A DNA stretch of 64,000 nt, from positions 1,178,001-1,242,000 of the forward strand of contig NZ_CP055305.1 in assembly GCF_013377995.1 (NCBI RefSeq), read 5' to 3'. Numbering within the stretch: position 1 is the first letter of the stretch; each line of letters begins with the position of its first letter. Under the pieces are notes generated by a model that worked only from the letters and a program-made list of their open reading frames with translations, ran no database searches and had not been told where the DNA came from. The position numbers and the translations under genes were made by a program. This stretch comes from Mannheimia pernigra (GTDB taxonomy: Bacteria; Pseudomonadota; Gammaproteobacteria; Enterobacterales; Pasteurellaceae). Shown in pieces: positions 53,575 through 63,835 of the stretch.

Positions 53575-54636
53575 ATGAAGAAATTTTTAATTGCTACTTT
53601 AATTGTAGTGGTGGCAGGTGGCGCTTATTTATGGCACTACATACAGAGCGAGCGTACCGAATTATCGGGTGTTGCGTCGGTAAATGGGCGGTTAGAATTA
53701 GAACGCTTAGATGTTGCTACGCTTTATGCAGGAAAAGTGGAAGAAATTTTGGTTAAAGAGGGGCAAAATGTTGAGAAAAACCAACCGCTTGTACGATTCT
53801 CTTCTACCCAATCAGAAAGCCAAGTCATTTCTGCAGAAGCGCAAATTTCTGCTGCAAAAGCACAAGTAGAAAGTGCGAGAGCCCAAAAATTACGGGCAGA
53901 AGAAGCCGTTGCCCGTGCTTTAGCAGAAATGAGTGCTCAACAGCAACAAGCCTCAGTGGCCAAATTAGAATTGGATAATGCGAAAAAATTACGCCGTGAG
54001 AATTTAGTGTCTGCCAGTGAATTAGAACGTCGTCAGGCAAGTTATAAAGCAGCGTTAGCAGCGGTTGAAACGGCAAAAGCTGCCAAAGCAGAAGCACAAG
54101 CTGCGGTTAATCAGGCTCAGGCAGTCATTTCTCAAGCAGAAGCAAATGTGAATCAGGCAGAGGCTGCGGCTAACCAAGCCTCTTCACAAAATGATGATAT
54201 GTTAATTAAAGCCCCGATTGCAGGTAGAGTAGAGTATCGTATTGTTGATGTCGGTAATGTAGTGGGTATGGGGGCAAAAGTGGTGAGTTTGCTCGATACT
54301 AAAGAGGTTTACCTAAATGTATTTTTACCCGCTTATCAATCAAATAATGTCAACATAGGCGAAGAAGCTCGTATTAAAATTGATGGTGTAGATTACGTTT
54401 TTCCTGCTCAAATTAGCTATGTTGCAAGTGAAGCTCAATTTACGCCAAAATCTGTAGAGACAGCGGAAGAACGCACAAAATTAATGTTTAAAGTGAAGTT
54501 ACAGATTCCAGCGGAAATTGCTCAGCAATATGTTGGCTTTTTCAAAGGCGGTATGACAGCAATGGGCTATGTGAAATATGATAAAAGCGTAGATTGGCCT
54601 GAAACATTATCTGTAAAACTGCCAGAGAGCCGATAA
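53575..54636 (+). CDS. yhiI: HlyD-family membrane fusion protein (YhiI-like)
   Basis: Periplasmic adaptor of an export system, 353 residues. A single N-terminal membrane anchor (about 3-24) is followed by the first half of a lipoyl domain (GKVEEILVKEGQNVEKNQPL). A long Ala/Gln/Glu-rich coiled-coil hairpin (about 85-205) leads to the second half (IKAPIAGRVEYRIVDVGNVV). AAGGA precedes the ATG. Gene order yhiI-rbbA-yhhJ is the same as in E. coli. It ends at the base before rbbA begins. Confidence 0.92.
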   Translation: MKKFLIATLIVVVAGGAYLWHYIQSERTELSGVASVNGRLELERLDVATLYAGKVEEILVKEGQNVEKNQPLVRFSSTQSESQVISAEAQISAAKAQVESARAQKLRAEEAVARALAEMSAQQQQASVAKLELDNAKKLRRENLVSASELERRQASYKAALAAVETAKAAKAEAQAAVNQAQAVISQAEANVNQAEAAANQASSQNDDMLIKAPIAGRVEYRIVDVGNVVGMGAKVVSLLDTKEVYLNVFLPAYQSNNVNIGEEARIKIDGVDYVFPAQISYVASEAQFTPKSVETAEERTKLMFKVKLQIPAEIAQQYVGFFKGGMTAMGYVKYDKSVDWPETLSVKLPESR

Positions 54637-57375
54637 ATGATGACTGAGCTTGCGGTTAAAATAAGCAATTTTCGCCATACTTATAAAAATACCGTGGCGG
54701 TTGATAATGTTTCGCTTGAAATTCCTAAAGGCAGAACAGTTGGTCTTATTGGCCCTGATGGTGTAGGGAAATCTACGCTACTCTCTCTCATTGCAGGGGT
54801 AAAAATTCTTCAGCAAGGCGAAGTTTCGGTCTTTGGTTTAGATGTATCAAATGCGAAAGATAGGGAGATTTTAACCCATAAAGTGGCGTTTATGCCGCAA
54901 GGGCTAGGCAAAAATCTTTATCTCACACTGTCTATTTATGAAAATATTGATTTTCACGCTCGAATGTTTGGCTTATCTCCAAGCCAGCGAAAAGCACGAA
55001 TTCATCGTCTGTTAAAAGCAACAGGTCTTTTGCCATTTGCAGATAGGGCAGCTGGCAAACTTTCGGGAGGAATGAAGCAAAAGCTTAGTCTTTGTTGTGC
55101 TTTAGTGCATAGCCCCGAGCTGCTCATTTTAGATGAACCGACAACAGGGGTTGATCCGCTTTCACGTCGGCAATTTTGGGCGTTGGTTGAAGAGTTACGT
55201 GCCGAAACGCCTGATATGACGGTGATTATCGCCACCGCCTACATCGATGAAGCAGAAGGCTTTGAATATGTGATTGCGATGGACGATGGCAAGTTAATTG
55301 TTGATAAACCTACTCAAACCGTCATTGCTGAAACAAATAGCCAAAATTTAGAACAAGCCTATATTAAATTATTACCGCCTGAAAAACGAGGTGCGGTCGA
55401 TGGCTTGGTTATTCCATCTTTTGAACCACTAAAAGATGAGCCGCCTGTTATTGTAGCCGAAGGCTTAACTAAGAAATTCGGCGATTTTGTTTCGGTAGAT
55501 AATGTGAGCTTCGTGATTCCTAAAGGCGAAATTTTTGGCTTTTTAGGCTCTAATGGCTGCGGTAAATCCACGACAATGAAAATGCTAACAGGCTTACTTG
55601 AACCAACAGAAGGTATGGCACTATTGCTTGGTCAGCCGATTGATGCGAGTAATATCGACACCCGAAAGCGAGTAGGCTATATGTCACAAGCTTTTTCACT
55701 TTATGAAGAGCTGACTGTGCGAGAAAATCTGGAGTTACACGCTAAACTTTACCAAATTCCGCGTAGTGAATGGTCGCATTATGTGAATAATGTGATGAAT
55801 CAATTTGATCTTGCTCATTTAGCCGAAGAAAAGCCGTTATCTTTGCCACTTGGTATTCGCCAACGCTTACAACTTGCCGCAGCGTGTTTGCATCAGCCTG
55901 AAGTGCTGATCTTAGATGAACCAACTTCTGGGGTTGATCCCGCCGCTCGTGATATGTTTTGGGAGTATTTAATTAAACTTTCCAGAGAAGATCGCATTAC
56001 GATTTTTGTGACAACCCACTTTATGAATGAGGCGGCTCGTTGCGATCGTATTTCCTTTATGCACAGAGGAAAAGTGCTTGGGGTTGGCACGCCTGAAGAA
56101 TTAAGAATAGGAAAAAATGCGAAAACGCTTGAAGAAGCCTTTATTGTTTATTTAGAAGAACAAGCCGATGAGGTCACTGCACCGAAACAAATAGTTGATA
56201 CAAACGAGCAAGAAAATGACTCATTACAAGCGGTCAAAAATCAGAAATTTTTTGCAAATGGGTTGAGTGTCGTTTGGACTTTTGCGATGCGTGAAGGTAA
56301 AGAACTGTTAAGAGATAATATACGCTTATTATTTGCTTTACTTGGTCCGTTAGTGATGTTATTGGCTATGGGATCAAGCATTTCTTTTGATATAAGACCG
56401 TTAAATTTTACCGTGCTTGATCACGATAATAGCTCGGAGAGCCGTAAATTGATTGAAGCCTTTTCTGGCTCGCCTTATTTTATTCGTCAAGACAATATTT
56501 ATTCGATAGATGATATAAACCTTAGTTTACAAACAGGAAAAGCAAAATTAGTGTTAGAAATCCCATCTGATTTTGGACGTGATTTATTAGCCCAAAGAAT
56601 GCCTGAAGTTGGTTTGTTTATTGATGGGGCATATCCAAGTACGGCAGAAAATTTACGAGGTTCGGCACAAGGGGTTATCGGGCAATATATGCAGGAAATG
56701 TTAAGAGAAAATGGCATTAGTGCAAACATTCCCTCTGCAACAGAACCTAGAATGATCTATAACCAAGATTTCAAAAGCGTTTTTGCTATGACACCTGGTA
56801 TTATTATGCTTGCGATGATGCTTGTCCCTCCAATGATGACCGCACTGAGTGTGGTAAGGGAAAAAGAGATGGGAACAATTATGAATCTTTATGGCTCACC
56901 CGCTTCTCAGTTCCAGTTTTTATTGGGCAAACAACTTCCTTATATTGCACTTTCGTTTATCAGCTATTTAATTATGGTACTGGCAGCTATTTTTGTATTT
57001 GGTGTGCCGATTAAAGGTTCAGTAACTGCTATGTTTTTAGGGGTGATATTAGCAATTTGTGCTTCCACTGGCTTTGGCTTGTTAGTTTCTAGCTTTGTGA
57101 AATCGCAAGTAGCTGCAATTTTTGCTGCGGCAATTATTTCGATTGTGCCAACCATTAACTTCTCGGGAATGATGTATCCAGTTTCTCGCTTAGATGAAAA
57201 TGTGCAACTGGTTTCAATGATTTTCCCTGGGGCGTGGTTTCAGCAAATCAGCTTAGGCGGATTTACTAAAGGGCTTGGATTTACGGATTTTATTCAACCC
57301 TATTTGGCGTTGGCGATTATCTATGCCGTTTATCTTGCGCTAGCAACTTTTGCGTTGAAAAAACAGGAGAAATAA
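54637..57375 (+). CDS. rbbA: RbbA, fused double ABC ATPase and ABC-2 permease
   Basis: 912 residues (E. coli RbbA 911). The first ATPase has GPDGVGKST, LSGGMKQKL and LILDEPTTGVDP. The second has GSNGCGKST and LILDEPTSGVDP, but its signature is LSLPLGIRQRL, an unusual form. An ABC-2 membrane domain follows from about residue 550, with a periplasmic loop and five C-terminal segments. E. coli RbbA was described as ribosome-bound; the operon context argues for export. It abuts its neighbours on both sides without gaps. Confidence 0.93.
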   Translation: MMTELAVKISNFRHTYKNTVAVDNVSLEIPKGRTVGLIGPDGVGKSTLLSLIAGVKILQQGEVSVFGLDVSNAKDREILTHKVAFMPQGLGKNLYLTLSIYENIDFHARMFGLSPSQRKARIHRLLKATGLLPFADRAAGKLSGGMKQKLSLCCALVHSPELLILDEPTTGVDPLSRRQFWALVEELRAETPDMTVIIATAYIDEAEGFEYVIAMDDGKLIVDKPTQTVIAETNSQNLEQAYIKLLPPEKRGAVDGLVIPSFEPLKDEPPVIVAEGLTKKFGDFVSVDNVSFVIPKGEIFGFLGSNGCGKSTTMKMLTGLLEPTEGMALLLGQPIDASNIDTRKRVGYMSQAFSLYEELTVRENLELHAKLYQIPRSEWSHYVNNVMNQFDLAHLAEEKPLSLPLGIRQRLQLAAACLHQPEVLILDEPTSGVDPAARDMFWEYLIKLSREDRITIFVTTHFMNEAARCDRISFMHRGKVLGVGTPEELRIGKNAKTLEEAFIVYLEEQADEVTAPKQIVDTNEQENDSLQAVKNQKFFANGLSVVWTFAMREGKELLRDNIRLLFALLGPLVMLLAMGSSISFDIRPLNFTVLDHDNSSESRKLIEAFSGSPYFIRQDNIYSIDDINLSLQTGKAKLVLEIPSDFGRDLLAQRMPEVGLFIDGAYPSTAENLRGSAQGVIGQYMQEMLRENGISANIPSATEPRMIYNQDFKSVFAMTPGIIMLAMMLVPPMMTALSVVREKEMGTIMNLYGSPASQFQFLLGKQLPYIALSFISYLIMVLAAIFVFGVPIKGSVTAMFLGVILAICASTGFGLLVSSFVKSQVAAIFAAAIISIVPTINFSGMMYPVSRLDENVQLVSMIFPGAWFQQISLGGFTKGLGFTDFIQPYLALAIIYAVYLALATFALKKQEK

Positions 57376-58500
57376 ATGAACCGTTGGTTTAAAAATGTTG
57401 GTTTCCTCGCATTTAAAGAGTTGAAAAGTTTATTTAGTGATAAGGTTTTGGTTTTACTCATTATCTATATGTTTTCATTTGCCATTATTACGATTGCTAA
57501 ACAGGGAATGACCGATGTTAAAAATGGATCAGTTGGCATTATTAATTATGATCATTCGGCACTATCTTACCGCTTGAAAGATGCGTTAATTCCCCCTTAT
57601 TTTAAAACAGTGGAAGATATTGAGCCTAAAGCAGTTGATCGTGCAATGGATGTAGGTCAATATACCTTTATTGTAGAAATTCCCCCCAATTATCAACGAG
57701 ACACCCTAGCTGGAAAAGAGCCCAAAGTGCAATTATTAGTTGATGCAACAGCAATGACACAAGCAAATATAGGGGCTTATTACATCAGTCAAATTTTTAA
57801 CCAAGAAATTCAACGTTTTGTTGGCTCTAGAGCGTTGCCTATTCCATTTAATACTGCAATCAATGTGCTATATAATCCTAATTATGATACTGCTTGGTTT
57901 ATGGGAGCAGGGCAAATTGTGGGTAACCTTACATTATTAACTTTGCTACTTTCAGGCTCTGCAGTAATTCGGGAAAGAGAACGTGGCACAATAGAACATT
58001 TATTGGTTATGCCCGTTCGTTCAAGTGAAATTGCTGTATCAAAAATTCTTGCTAATGGTGTAATACTGTTAATTGTTACTTTACTCTCACTGAAATTTAT
58101 TGTTTCAGGCTTTCTCGGTGCGCCAATAAGTAATCAACAAATCGCTATTTTTATTTTAGGGGTAGCCATTTTTCTGTTTTCTATTGCTTCATTAGGGATT
58201 TTATTGGCGGTATTTGCACCGACAATGCCACAATTTGGTTTGCTTTGTATTCCAATCTATTTAGTGATGTATATGCTTTCAGGAGCAAATTCCCCGCTTG
58301 AAAATATGCCACAGCTAGCACAACAATTAACGCAGTTCTCGCCGACAACCATTCTTGGCAGTTATGCTCAAGATGTGTTATTTCGCAATGCAAGCTTAGA
58401 TTTGGTCTGGCTACACTTAGTAAAAATGGCATTAATTGGAGCGGTTTTCTTAAGCATCGCACTAATGCAATTTAAATCTATGTTATCTAAACAAGGATAA
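57376..58500 (+). CDS. yhhJ: ABC-2 type permease YhhJ
   Basis: 374-residue inner-membrane permease: one N-terminal segment, a large periplasmic region (about 50-175) and about five C-terminal segments. The segment IRERERGTIEHLLVMPVRSSEI is typical of ABC-2 permeases. It begins at the base after the rbbA stop, with AGGAG in the end of rbbA. It probably pairs with the RbbA membrane part. Confidence 0.92.
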   Translation: MNRWFKNVGFLAFKELKSLFSDKVLVLLIIYMFSFAIITIAKQGMTDVKNGSVGIINYDHSALSYRLKDALIPPYFKTVEDIEPKAVDRAMDVGQYTFIVEIPPNYQRDTLAGKEPKVQLLVDATAMTQANIGAYYISQIFNQEIQRFVGSRALPIPFNTAINVLYNPNYDTAWFMGAGQIVGNLTLLTLLLSGSAVIRERERGTIEHLLVMPVRSSEIAVSKILANGVILLIVTLLSLKFIVSGFLGAPISNQQIAIFILGVAIFLFSIASLGILLAVFAPTMPQFGLLCIPIYLVMYMLSGANSPLENMPQLAQQLTQFSPTTILGSYAQDVLFRNASLDLVWLHLVKMALIGAVFLSIALMQFKSMLSKQG

Positions 58501-58503
58501 AAA

Positions 58504-59898
58504 ATGAACATTTATAACTTATCGACAATTGCAATTTTTACTGCTTTTTTGACCGCTTGTAGCAGTATTAAGGTCGATACCCAATCTTCTGTTGAAATAC
58601 CAGTTGAGTTTGATAAAACGCAAGCAGCTAAAGGGTCGAATGAAATTCAGCAATGGTGGAGAAACTGGAACGATCCACAATTAACCGCCTTAATTGAAAA
58701 AGGATTAGCGAACAGTCTTGATATTAAATTAGCTCAAGCCCGATTAGCAGAAGCTCGAGCTAATAGTGAATATACTGAAGCTGATAAGGGCATCAATGTT
58801 GGGGCAAGTGGCTCTGTTGGTGGTGGAATGATGGATATGAATACAGGGCTGTTTGATCCCAAACGAGCTGGGATGACAACGGCACAAGGCGGTATTTCTG
58901 CTTCTTGGGAGCCTGATTTTTTCGGCAAAAAACGTAGTGATGCTGATGCGGCAAAAGCTGGAATGTTAGGACGCCAAGAGCAAGTTTATGGTACTCAACT
59001 TTTAGTTTCTAGCAGCATTGCAGAAAATTATTTCAAAATTTATGCGATCGACCAGCAACAAGAGATCCTTCGCAAAAATGTGGCTATGTTAGAAGAATTA
59101 CATCGTTATATTCAAGGGCGTTTTAATGCGGGCCAGGCAACGGCGTATGACATCAGTGAAATTAAAGCTCAAATTATCGCCTTTCAGGCTCAGCAATCAA
59201 CTTTGCAATCACAATCTGATGCTCTCCAACGTAATATTGCGGTATTAGTTGGCGCTGTGCCGCAAGGCTTTCACATCGTGAAAAGTGGCAACCCGTTAGC
59301 GAAAATTCCTGATAGCCCAAGCGGACAAATGCCAAGCTCCGTCATTGCACGCCGCCCTGATATAAGAGCGAATGCCCGCCAGGTGGAGGCGATGTCGGCT
59401 AAGTTAGCCAGTGCGAAGGCAGATCTTTACCCTCGCTTTGATATTCAGTTTTTAGGGCAAGGCGGCTACATTAAAATCAATAATGATTTATCGCCAATTT
59501 CCGCTTTAGCTAATTTAGTCAGCCTCGGTATAAAATTGCCCATTTTTACTAATGGCAGAATTCAAGCAAATATTAATGCCTCAGATGCTCGCTTGCAAGC
59601 AGCGATGATTGAGTATGATAATAGCCTCTTGAAAGCACTTGGCGAGGTAGATTCTGCTTATCAGCAGCAATCAAGTCTAACTAATCAAAGCCGATTACTA
59701 CAAAATGTAGTACGACAAGCACAAAAACAGGCAAGTGATGCCCAAAGTTTGTTTAAATATGGTGAGAAAACATTAGATGTGGCTATTAGAGCCAGAATGG
59801 CTGTGCTAAGTTATCAACAGCAACTGATGCAATCTCAGCTTTCACAAGCCTTGAATTTAATTAATCTGTATAAAGCACTCGGTGGTGGGTGGAGATAG
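58504..59898 (+). CDS. TolC/OprM-like outer-membrane efflux lipoprotein
   Basis: 464-residue outer-membrane channel of the NodT/OprM type. A lipoprotein signal with lipobox LTAC puts the lipidated Cys near residue 19. Two OEP repeats follow, marked by QWWRNWNDPQLTALIEKGL, SSVIARRPDIRANARQ (the classic RRPDI motif) and helical coiled-coil parts. It starts 3 bases after yhhJ and so completes a full inner-to-outer membrane export machine in one operon. The exported substrate is unknown. Confidence 0.92.
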   Translation: MNIYNLSTIAIFTAFLTACSSIKVDTQSSVEIPVEFDKTQAAKGSNEIQQWWRNWNDPQLTALIEKGLANSLDIKLAQARLAEARANSEYTEADKGINVGASGSVGGGMMDMNTGLFDPKRAGMTTAQGGISASWEPDFFGKKRSDADAAKAGMLGRQEQVYGTQLLVSSSIAENYFKIYAIDQQQEILRKNVAMLEELHRYIQGRFNAGQATAYDISEIKAQIIAFQAQQSTLQSQSDALQRNIAVLVGAVPQGFHIVKSGNPLAKIPDSPSGQMPSSVIARRPDIRANARQVEAMSAKLASAKADLYPRFDIQFLGQGGYIKINNDLSPISALANLVSLGIKLPIFTNGRIQANINASDARLQAAMIEYDNSLLKALGEVDSAYQQQSSLTNQSRLLQNVVRQAQKQASDAQSLFKYGEKTLDVAIRARMAVLSYQQQLMQSQLSQALNLINLYKALGGGWR

Positions 59899-59944
59899 CT
59901 TACAAGCGGTTAGATTTTTTGTGATTTTTGCAAAAAAGCAAACA

Positions 59945-59973
59945 AAAATGACCGCTTGTAAGGCGGTCATTTT
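59945..59973. terminator. Terminator between the efflux operon and adhE
   Basis: AAAATGACCGC and GCGGTCATTTT form a perfect 11-bp stem with a 7-base loop that contains part of an uptake signal. It has T runs on both strands and serves convergent genes. Another uptake signal lies just upstream at about 59902. Confidence 0.85.
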
Positions 59974-59999
59974 TATTAGATAAACGATTATTTCTTTCC

Positions 60000-62609
60000 C
60001 TATTCTTTGCCGTAGTAGGCTTTCGTCATAATTGCTTCCATATCTTCAATCATTGCTAAACGAGGGTTTGCTGGCGTGCATTGATCTTCAAATGCGTGTA
60101 GAGCAAGCTCTCGGCGAGCATTTAGGAATGCTTGTTCATCAACGCCTTGCTCACGTAATGACATTTTTACCCCACAACGCATAGCTAAATTATGCACCGC
60201 TTTAGCGTAGGATTCCACCCCTTGTTCGGGTGTTTCAGCGGGTAAACCAAGCATTCTTGCAATATCTTGGAAACGAATATCTGCCACATAGTGAGTATAT
60301 TTTGGCCAAGTTGCCACTTTGGTTGGGCGAGTGCCGTTATAGCGAATAACGTGTGGAAGTAAAATAGCATTGGTTCTGCCGTGAATGGTGTGGAATTTGC
60401 CTCCGATTTTGTGTGCCATAGAGTGACAAATACCTAAGAATGCGTTAGCAAATGCCATACCCGCCATAGTTGAAGCATTGTGCATTTTTTCACGTGCAGC
60501 TTCGTCAAACTCTTTCACCGATTTCTCTAAGTTTTCAAATACTAATTTGATCGCTTGTAACGCCAAGCCGTCCGTATAGTCGTTGGCTAAAATCGACGTG
60601 TAGGCTTCGGTTGCGTGAGTTAATACGTCTAAACCCGTATCTGCTGCCACGTGAGACGGCACGGACATTACCAATGCTGGATCAACAATCGCAATAGTAG
60701 GTGTGAGAGAATAATCTGCGAGTGGATATTTAATATCGCCATCGGTAATTACTGCAAATGGAGTGACTTCGGAGCCAGTGCCTGAAGTGGTTGGAATACC
60801 GACAAATTTCGCTTTTCTGCCTAATTGTGGGAATTTGAACGCACGTTTGCGAATATCCATAAATTTTTGCACTAAATCACGGAAATCCACATCAGGTTGC
60901 TCATAGAATAGCCACATGATTTTGGCTGCGTCCATTGGTGAACCACCGCCTAATGCAATAATCGTATCTGGCTGGAAGCTACGCATTAATTCCGTGCCAC
61001 GTTGTACGGTTTGCAAGCTTGGGTTTGGTTCAACATCGGTGAAAAGCTGGATCATTACTTGATTACGGCGTTGGCGTAGTTGTTCTGTAATTCTATCAAC
61101 AAAGCCTAGATCTACCATTGAACGGTCGGTCACGATCATCACTTTATGCACATCGTGCATTGATTTTAAATATTGAATTGAATCACGCTCAAAGTAGATT
61201 TTTGATGGCACTTTAAACCATTGCATATTATTTCTCCGTCTGCCCACACGTTTGATATTGATTAAGTTCACTGCACTTACGTTGTTGCCTACGGAGTTTT
61301 TGCCGTAAGAGCCACAACCTAAGGTGAGCGATGGGAGGAAAGAGTTATACACATCACCGATACCGCCGAAAGTAGATGGTGAATTCCAAATTACACGAAT
61401 CGCTTTCACACGTTCACCGAATATTTTCGCTAGCTCTTTGTTTTCAGTATGGATGGCGGCACTATGCCCTAAACCGTGGAAATTTACCATTGCCTCAGAA
61501 AGCGCCAGACCGTGTTCAGTGGAGTTAGATTTGAGCAAGGCTAATACGGGTGAAAGCTTTTCTCGTGTGAGCGGTTCACCCTCGCCGACAAAAGCACATT
61601 CCGCTAATAAAATGTTAGTTTTTTCTGGCACTTTAAAACCAGCTTGTTCAGCAATCCAAGCGGCAGGTTTACCTACTACCGCAGAATTCAGTTTTGCACC
61701 CGCACAGTTTTCATCTTTCGCTTTATCTATACCGAAAATATATTTTTCAAGTAAGGCTTTCTCTTTTTTATTTACCAAGTAAACGCCGTAAGATTGCATT
61801 TCTTTCACAAAATCGGCGTAAATTTCTTTATCTACAATCGCCGCTTGTTCAGATGCACAGATCATACCGTTGTCGAAAGATTTAGACATCACAATATCAT
61901 ATACAGCTTGTTTTACTTTAGCTGTTTTCTCTACATAAGCTGGAACATTGCCAGCACCAACACCTAATGCGGGTTTTCCGCAAGAGTAAGCAGCTTCTAC
62001 CATTGCGTTACCGCCTGTAGCTAATATAGTTGTAATACCTGAATGTTTCATTAAGGCTGAAGTACCTTCCATTGAAGGTTGTGTAATCCATTGCACACAA
62101 TGTTCTGGTGCACCTGCAGCAACCGCGGCATCACGCACAATTTGAGCGGCGTGGGCAGAGCATTGTTGAGCTGATGGGTGGAAAGCGAAAATGATAGGGT
62201 TACGAGTTTTAAGAGCGATTAATGCTTTGAAAATGGTCGTAGAAGTAGGATTGGTTGTTGGCGTGATTCCACAAATGACACCGACTGGATCAGCAATTTC
62301 AGTAATACCCGTCACATCATCTTCGTTAATTACACCAGCTGTTTTTAAATGTCGCATATTATTGACAACATACTCACAAGCGAACAGGTTTTTAGTGGCT
62401 TTGTCTTCAAATACACCTCGCCCAGTTTCTTCATAAGCGTGCATTGCTAAAATACCATGCTTATCTAGTGCTGCAACAGAGGCTTTGGCTACAATAAAAT
62501 CAATTTGTTCTTGATTAAGTTTTCTAAACTCATCAAGGGATTGTAAGCCTTTCTCGACAAGTGAATTGACTTCTGCTTGGGCATCAAATGCTTGGGTGCT
62601 TTTAATCAT
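60000..62609 (-). CDS. adhE: Bifunctional aldehyde-alcohol dehydrogenase AdhE
   Basis: Fermentative enzyme converting acetyl-CoA to ethanol through acetaldehyde, using two NADH. The 869 residues (E. coli 891) hold an N-terminal CoA-acylating aldehyde dehydrogenase with catalytic Cys in NGMICASEQ, and a C-terminal iron-dependent alcohol dehydrogenase (GGGSPMDAAK, and the metal-binding His in CHSMAHKIGG and TIHGRTNA). AdhE forms long spirosomes in other species. The upstream region holds a good FNR site, fitting anaerobic induction. It is divergent from hemC. Confidence 0.97.
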   Translation of the reverse strand: MIKSTQAFDAQAEVNSLVEKGLQSLDEFRKLNQEQIDFIVAKASVAALDKHGILAMHAYEETGRGVFEDKATKNLFACEYVVNNMRHLKTAGVINEDDVTGITEIADPVGVICGITPTTNPTSTTIFKALIALKTRNPIIFAFHPSAQQCSAHAAQIVRDAAVAAGAPEHCVQWITQPSMEGTSALMKHSGITTILATGGNAMVEAAYSCGKPALGVGAGNVPAYVEKTAKVKQAVYDIVMSKSFDNGMICASEQAAIVDKEIYADFVKEMQSYGVYLVNKKEKALLEKYIFGIDKAKDENCAGAKLNSAVVGKPAAWIAEQAGFKVPEKTNILLAECAFVGEGEPLTREKLSPVLALLKSNSTEHGLALSEAMVNFHGLGHSAAIHTENKELAKIFGERVKAIRVIWNSPSTFGGIGDVYNSFLPSLTLGCGSYGKNSVGNNVSAVNLINIKRVGRRRNNMQWFKVPSKIYFERDSIQYLKSMHDVHKVMIVTDRSMVDLGFVDRITEQLRQRRNQVMIQLFTDVEPNPSLQTVQRGTELMRSFQPDTIIALGGGSPMDAAKIMWLFYEQPDVDFRDLVQKFMDIRKRAFKFPQLGRKAKFVGIPTTSGTGSEVTPFAVITDGDIKYPLADYSLTPTIAIVDPALVMSVPSHVAADTGLDVLTHATEAYTSILANDYTDGLALQAIKLVFENLEKSVKEFDEAAREKMHNASTMAGMAFANAFLGICHSMAHKIGGKFHTIHGRTNAILLPHVIRYNGTRPTKVATWPKYTHYVADIRFQDIARMLGLPAETPEQGVESYAKAVHNLAMRCGVKMSLREQGVDEQAFLNARRELALHAFEDQCTPANPRLAMIEDMEAIMTKAYYGKE

Positions 62610-62708
62610 AGTTTATTTCCTCATAAGATTTTAAATTTTTTAACTGATGAAATTATTACCCAAAAGAGTTATTTTGTCGTTAAAAATCAGCAAGGTTTTA
62701 TCATTGAT

Positions 62709-62722
62709 TTGATCTATGTCAA
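62709..62722 (-). promoter_or_regulatory. FNR site upstream of adhE
   Basis: TTGAT-CTAT-GTCAA has one mismatch to the FNR consensus TTGAT-N4-ATCAA. If centred at -41.5, transcription of adhE would start near 62674, with an AT-rich -10 (TTTTTA) around 62683. That fits anaerobic activation. Confidence 0.6.
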
Positions 62723-62831
62723 TATTTTTTAAGTTATATATATGCTATAAAAAGCAAGAAATACGATATAAGTATTTGGGTAGAAAAAAGCTGTTTTGGG
62801 GTTAAATATAACCAGAAATCAGCGATTATTT

Positions 62832-62860
62832 TTGGCAGTTCAAGTAAAAAGTGGTAGGAT
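62832..62860 (+). promoter_or_regulatory. hemC promoter
   Basis: TTGGCA, 17 bases, TAGGAT is a fair sigma-70 promoter 36 bases before the hemC ATG. Confidence 0.6.
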
Positions 62861-62895
62861 GAACCATTTATTATGGTGTTTTAATTTTAGAATTA

Positions 62896-63834
62896 ATGAA
62901 AGATATTTTACGCATTGCAACACGTCAAAGCCCTTTGGCTTTATGGCAGGCTAATTTTGTAAAAAATGAATTGGAAAAACATTTTTCACAATTATCGGTT
63001 GAATTGGTGCCGATAACAACCAAAGGTGATGTGATTTTAGACACTCCACTGGCAAAAATTGGTGGAAAAGGCTTATTTGTTAAAGAGTTGGAATTAGCGT
63101 TGTTGCAAAATAGAGCCGATATAGCTGTGCATTCAATGAAAGATGTGCCAATGAGCTTTCCTGAAGGATTGGGGTTGGCGGTAATTTGTGAGCGTGAAGA
63201 TCCTCGAGATGCGTTTATTTCCAATAAATACCCGAGTTTAGATGATTTACCCCAAGGTGCGGTGGTTGGCACATCGAGTTTACGTCGCCAGTGCCAGTTA
63301 ATGGCGAAATACCCTAATTTAGACGTCAAATCATTGCGTGGTAATGTGGGAACTCGTTTAAGTAAATTAGATAATGGTGAGTACGATGCGATTATTTTAG
63401 CCTCTGCGGGTTTAATTCGTTTAGGGTTACAAGAGCGAATTCGTAGCTACATTTCTGTTGAGCAATCTCTACCCGCTGTAGGGCAAGGTGCTGTAGGAAT
63501 TGAAACTAGAATTGACGATGAGCGAGTGCTAAGTTATGTTGCAAAATTAAATCATAATTTAACCGCTTGTTGTGTGATGGCTGAGCGTGCAATGAATAAC
63601 CGATTACAAGGTGGCTGCCAAGTGCCAATTGGAGGTTTTGCAACATTATCAGGTGATGAAATTACGCTGAACGCTTTAGTCGGTGCGTTAGATGGTTCAC
63701 AAATTATTCGGGCTTCTGCTAAGGGACATAAAGACGATGCTGAGCAATTAGGCATTGCCGTTGCAGATCAGTTACTTGCAGAAGGTGCAGATAAAATTTT
63801 AGCGGAAGTTTATAGCCATAATCCCATCAAATAA
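62896..63834 (+). CDS. hemC: Hydroxymethylbilane synthase (porphobilinogen deaminase)
   Basis: Haem pathway enzyme that joins four porphobilinogen units; 312 residues (E. coli 313). The active-site Asp lies in VHSMKDVPM, and the cofactor-binding Cys in RLQGGCQVPIGG near residue 242. Arg-rich SSLRRQCQL and RGNVGTRL segments line the active site. The RBS is weak. hemD follows one base after the stop codon. Confidence 0.97.
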   Translation: MKDILRIATRQSPLALWQANFVKNELEKHFSQLSVELVPITTKGDVILDTPLAKIGGKGLFVKELELALLQNRADIAVHSMKDVPMSFPEGLGLAVICEREDPRDAFISNKYPSLDDLPQGAVVGTSSLRRQCQLMAKYPNLDVKSLRGNVGTRLSKLDNGEYDAIILASAGLIRLGLQERIRSYISVEQSLPAVGQGAVGIETRIDDERVLSYVAKLNHNLTACCVMAERAMNNRLQGGCQVPIGGFATLSGDEITLNALVGALDGSQIIRASAKGHKDDAEQLGIAVADQLLAEGADKILAEVYSHNPIK

Positions 63835-63835
63835 A

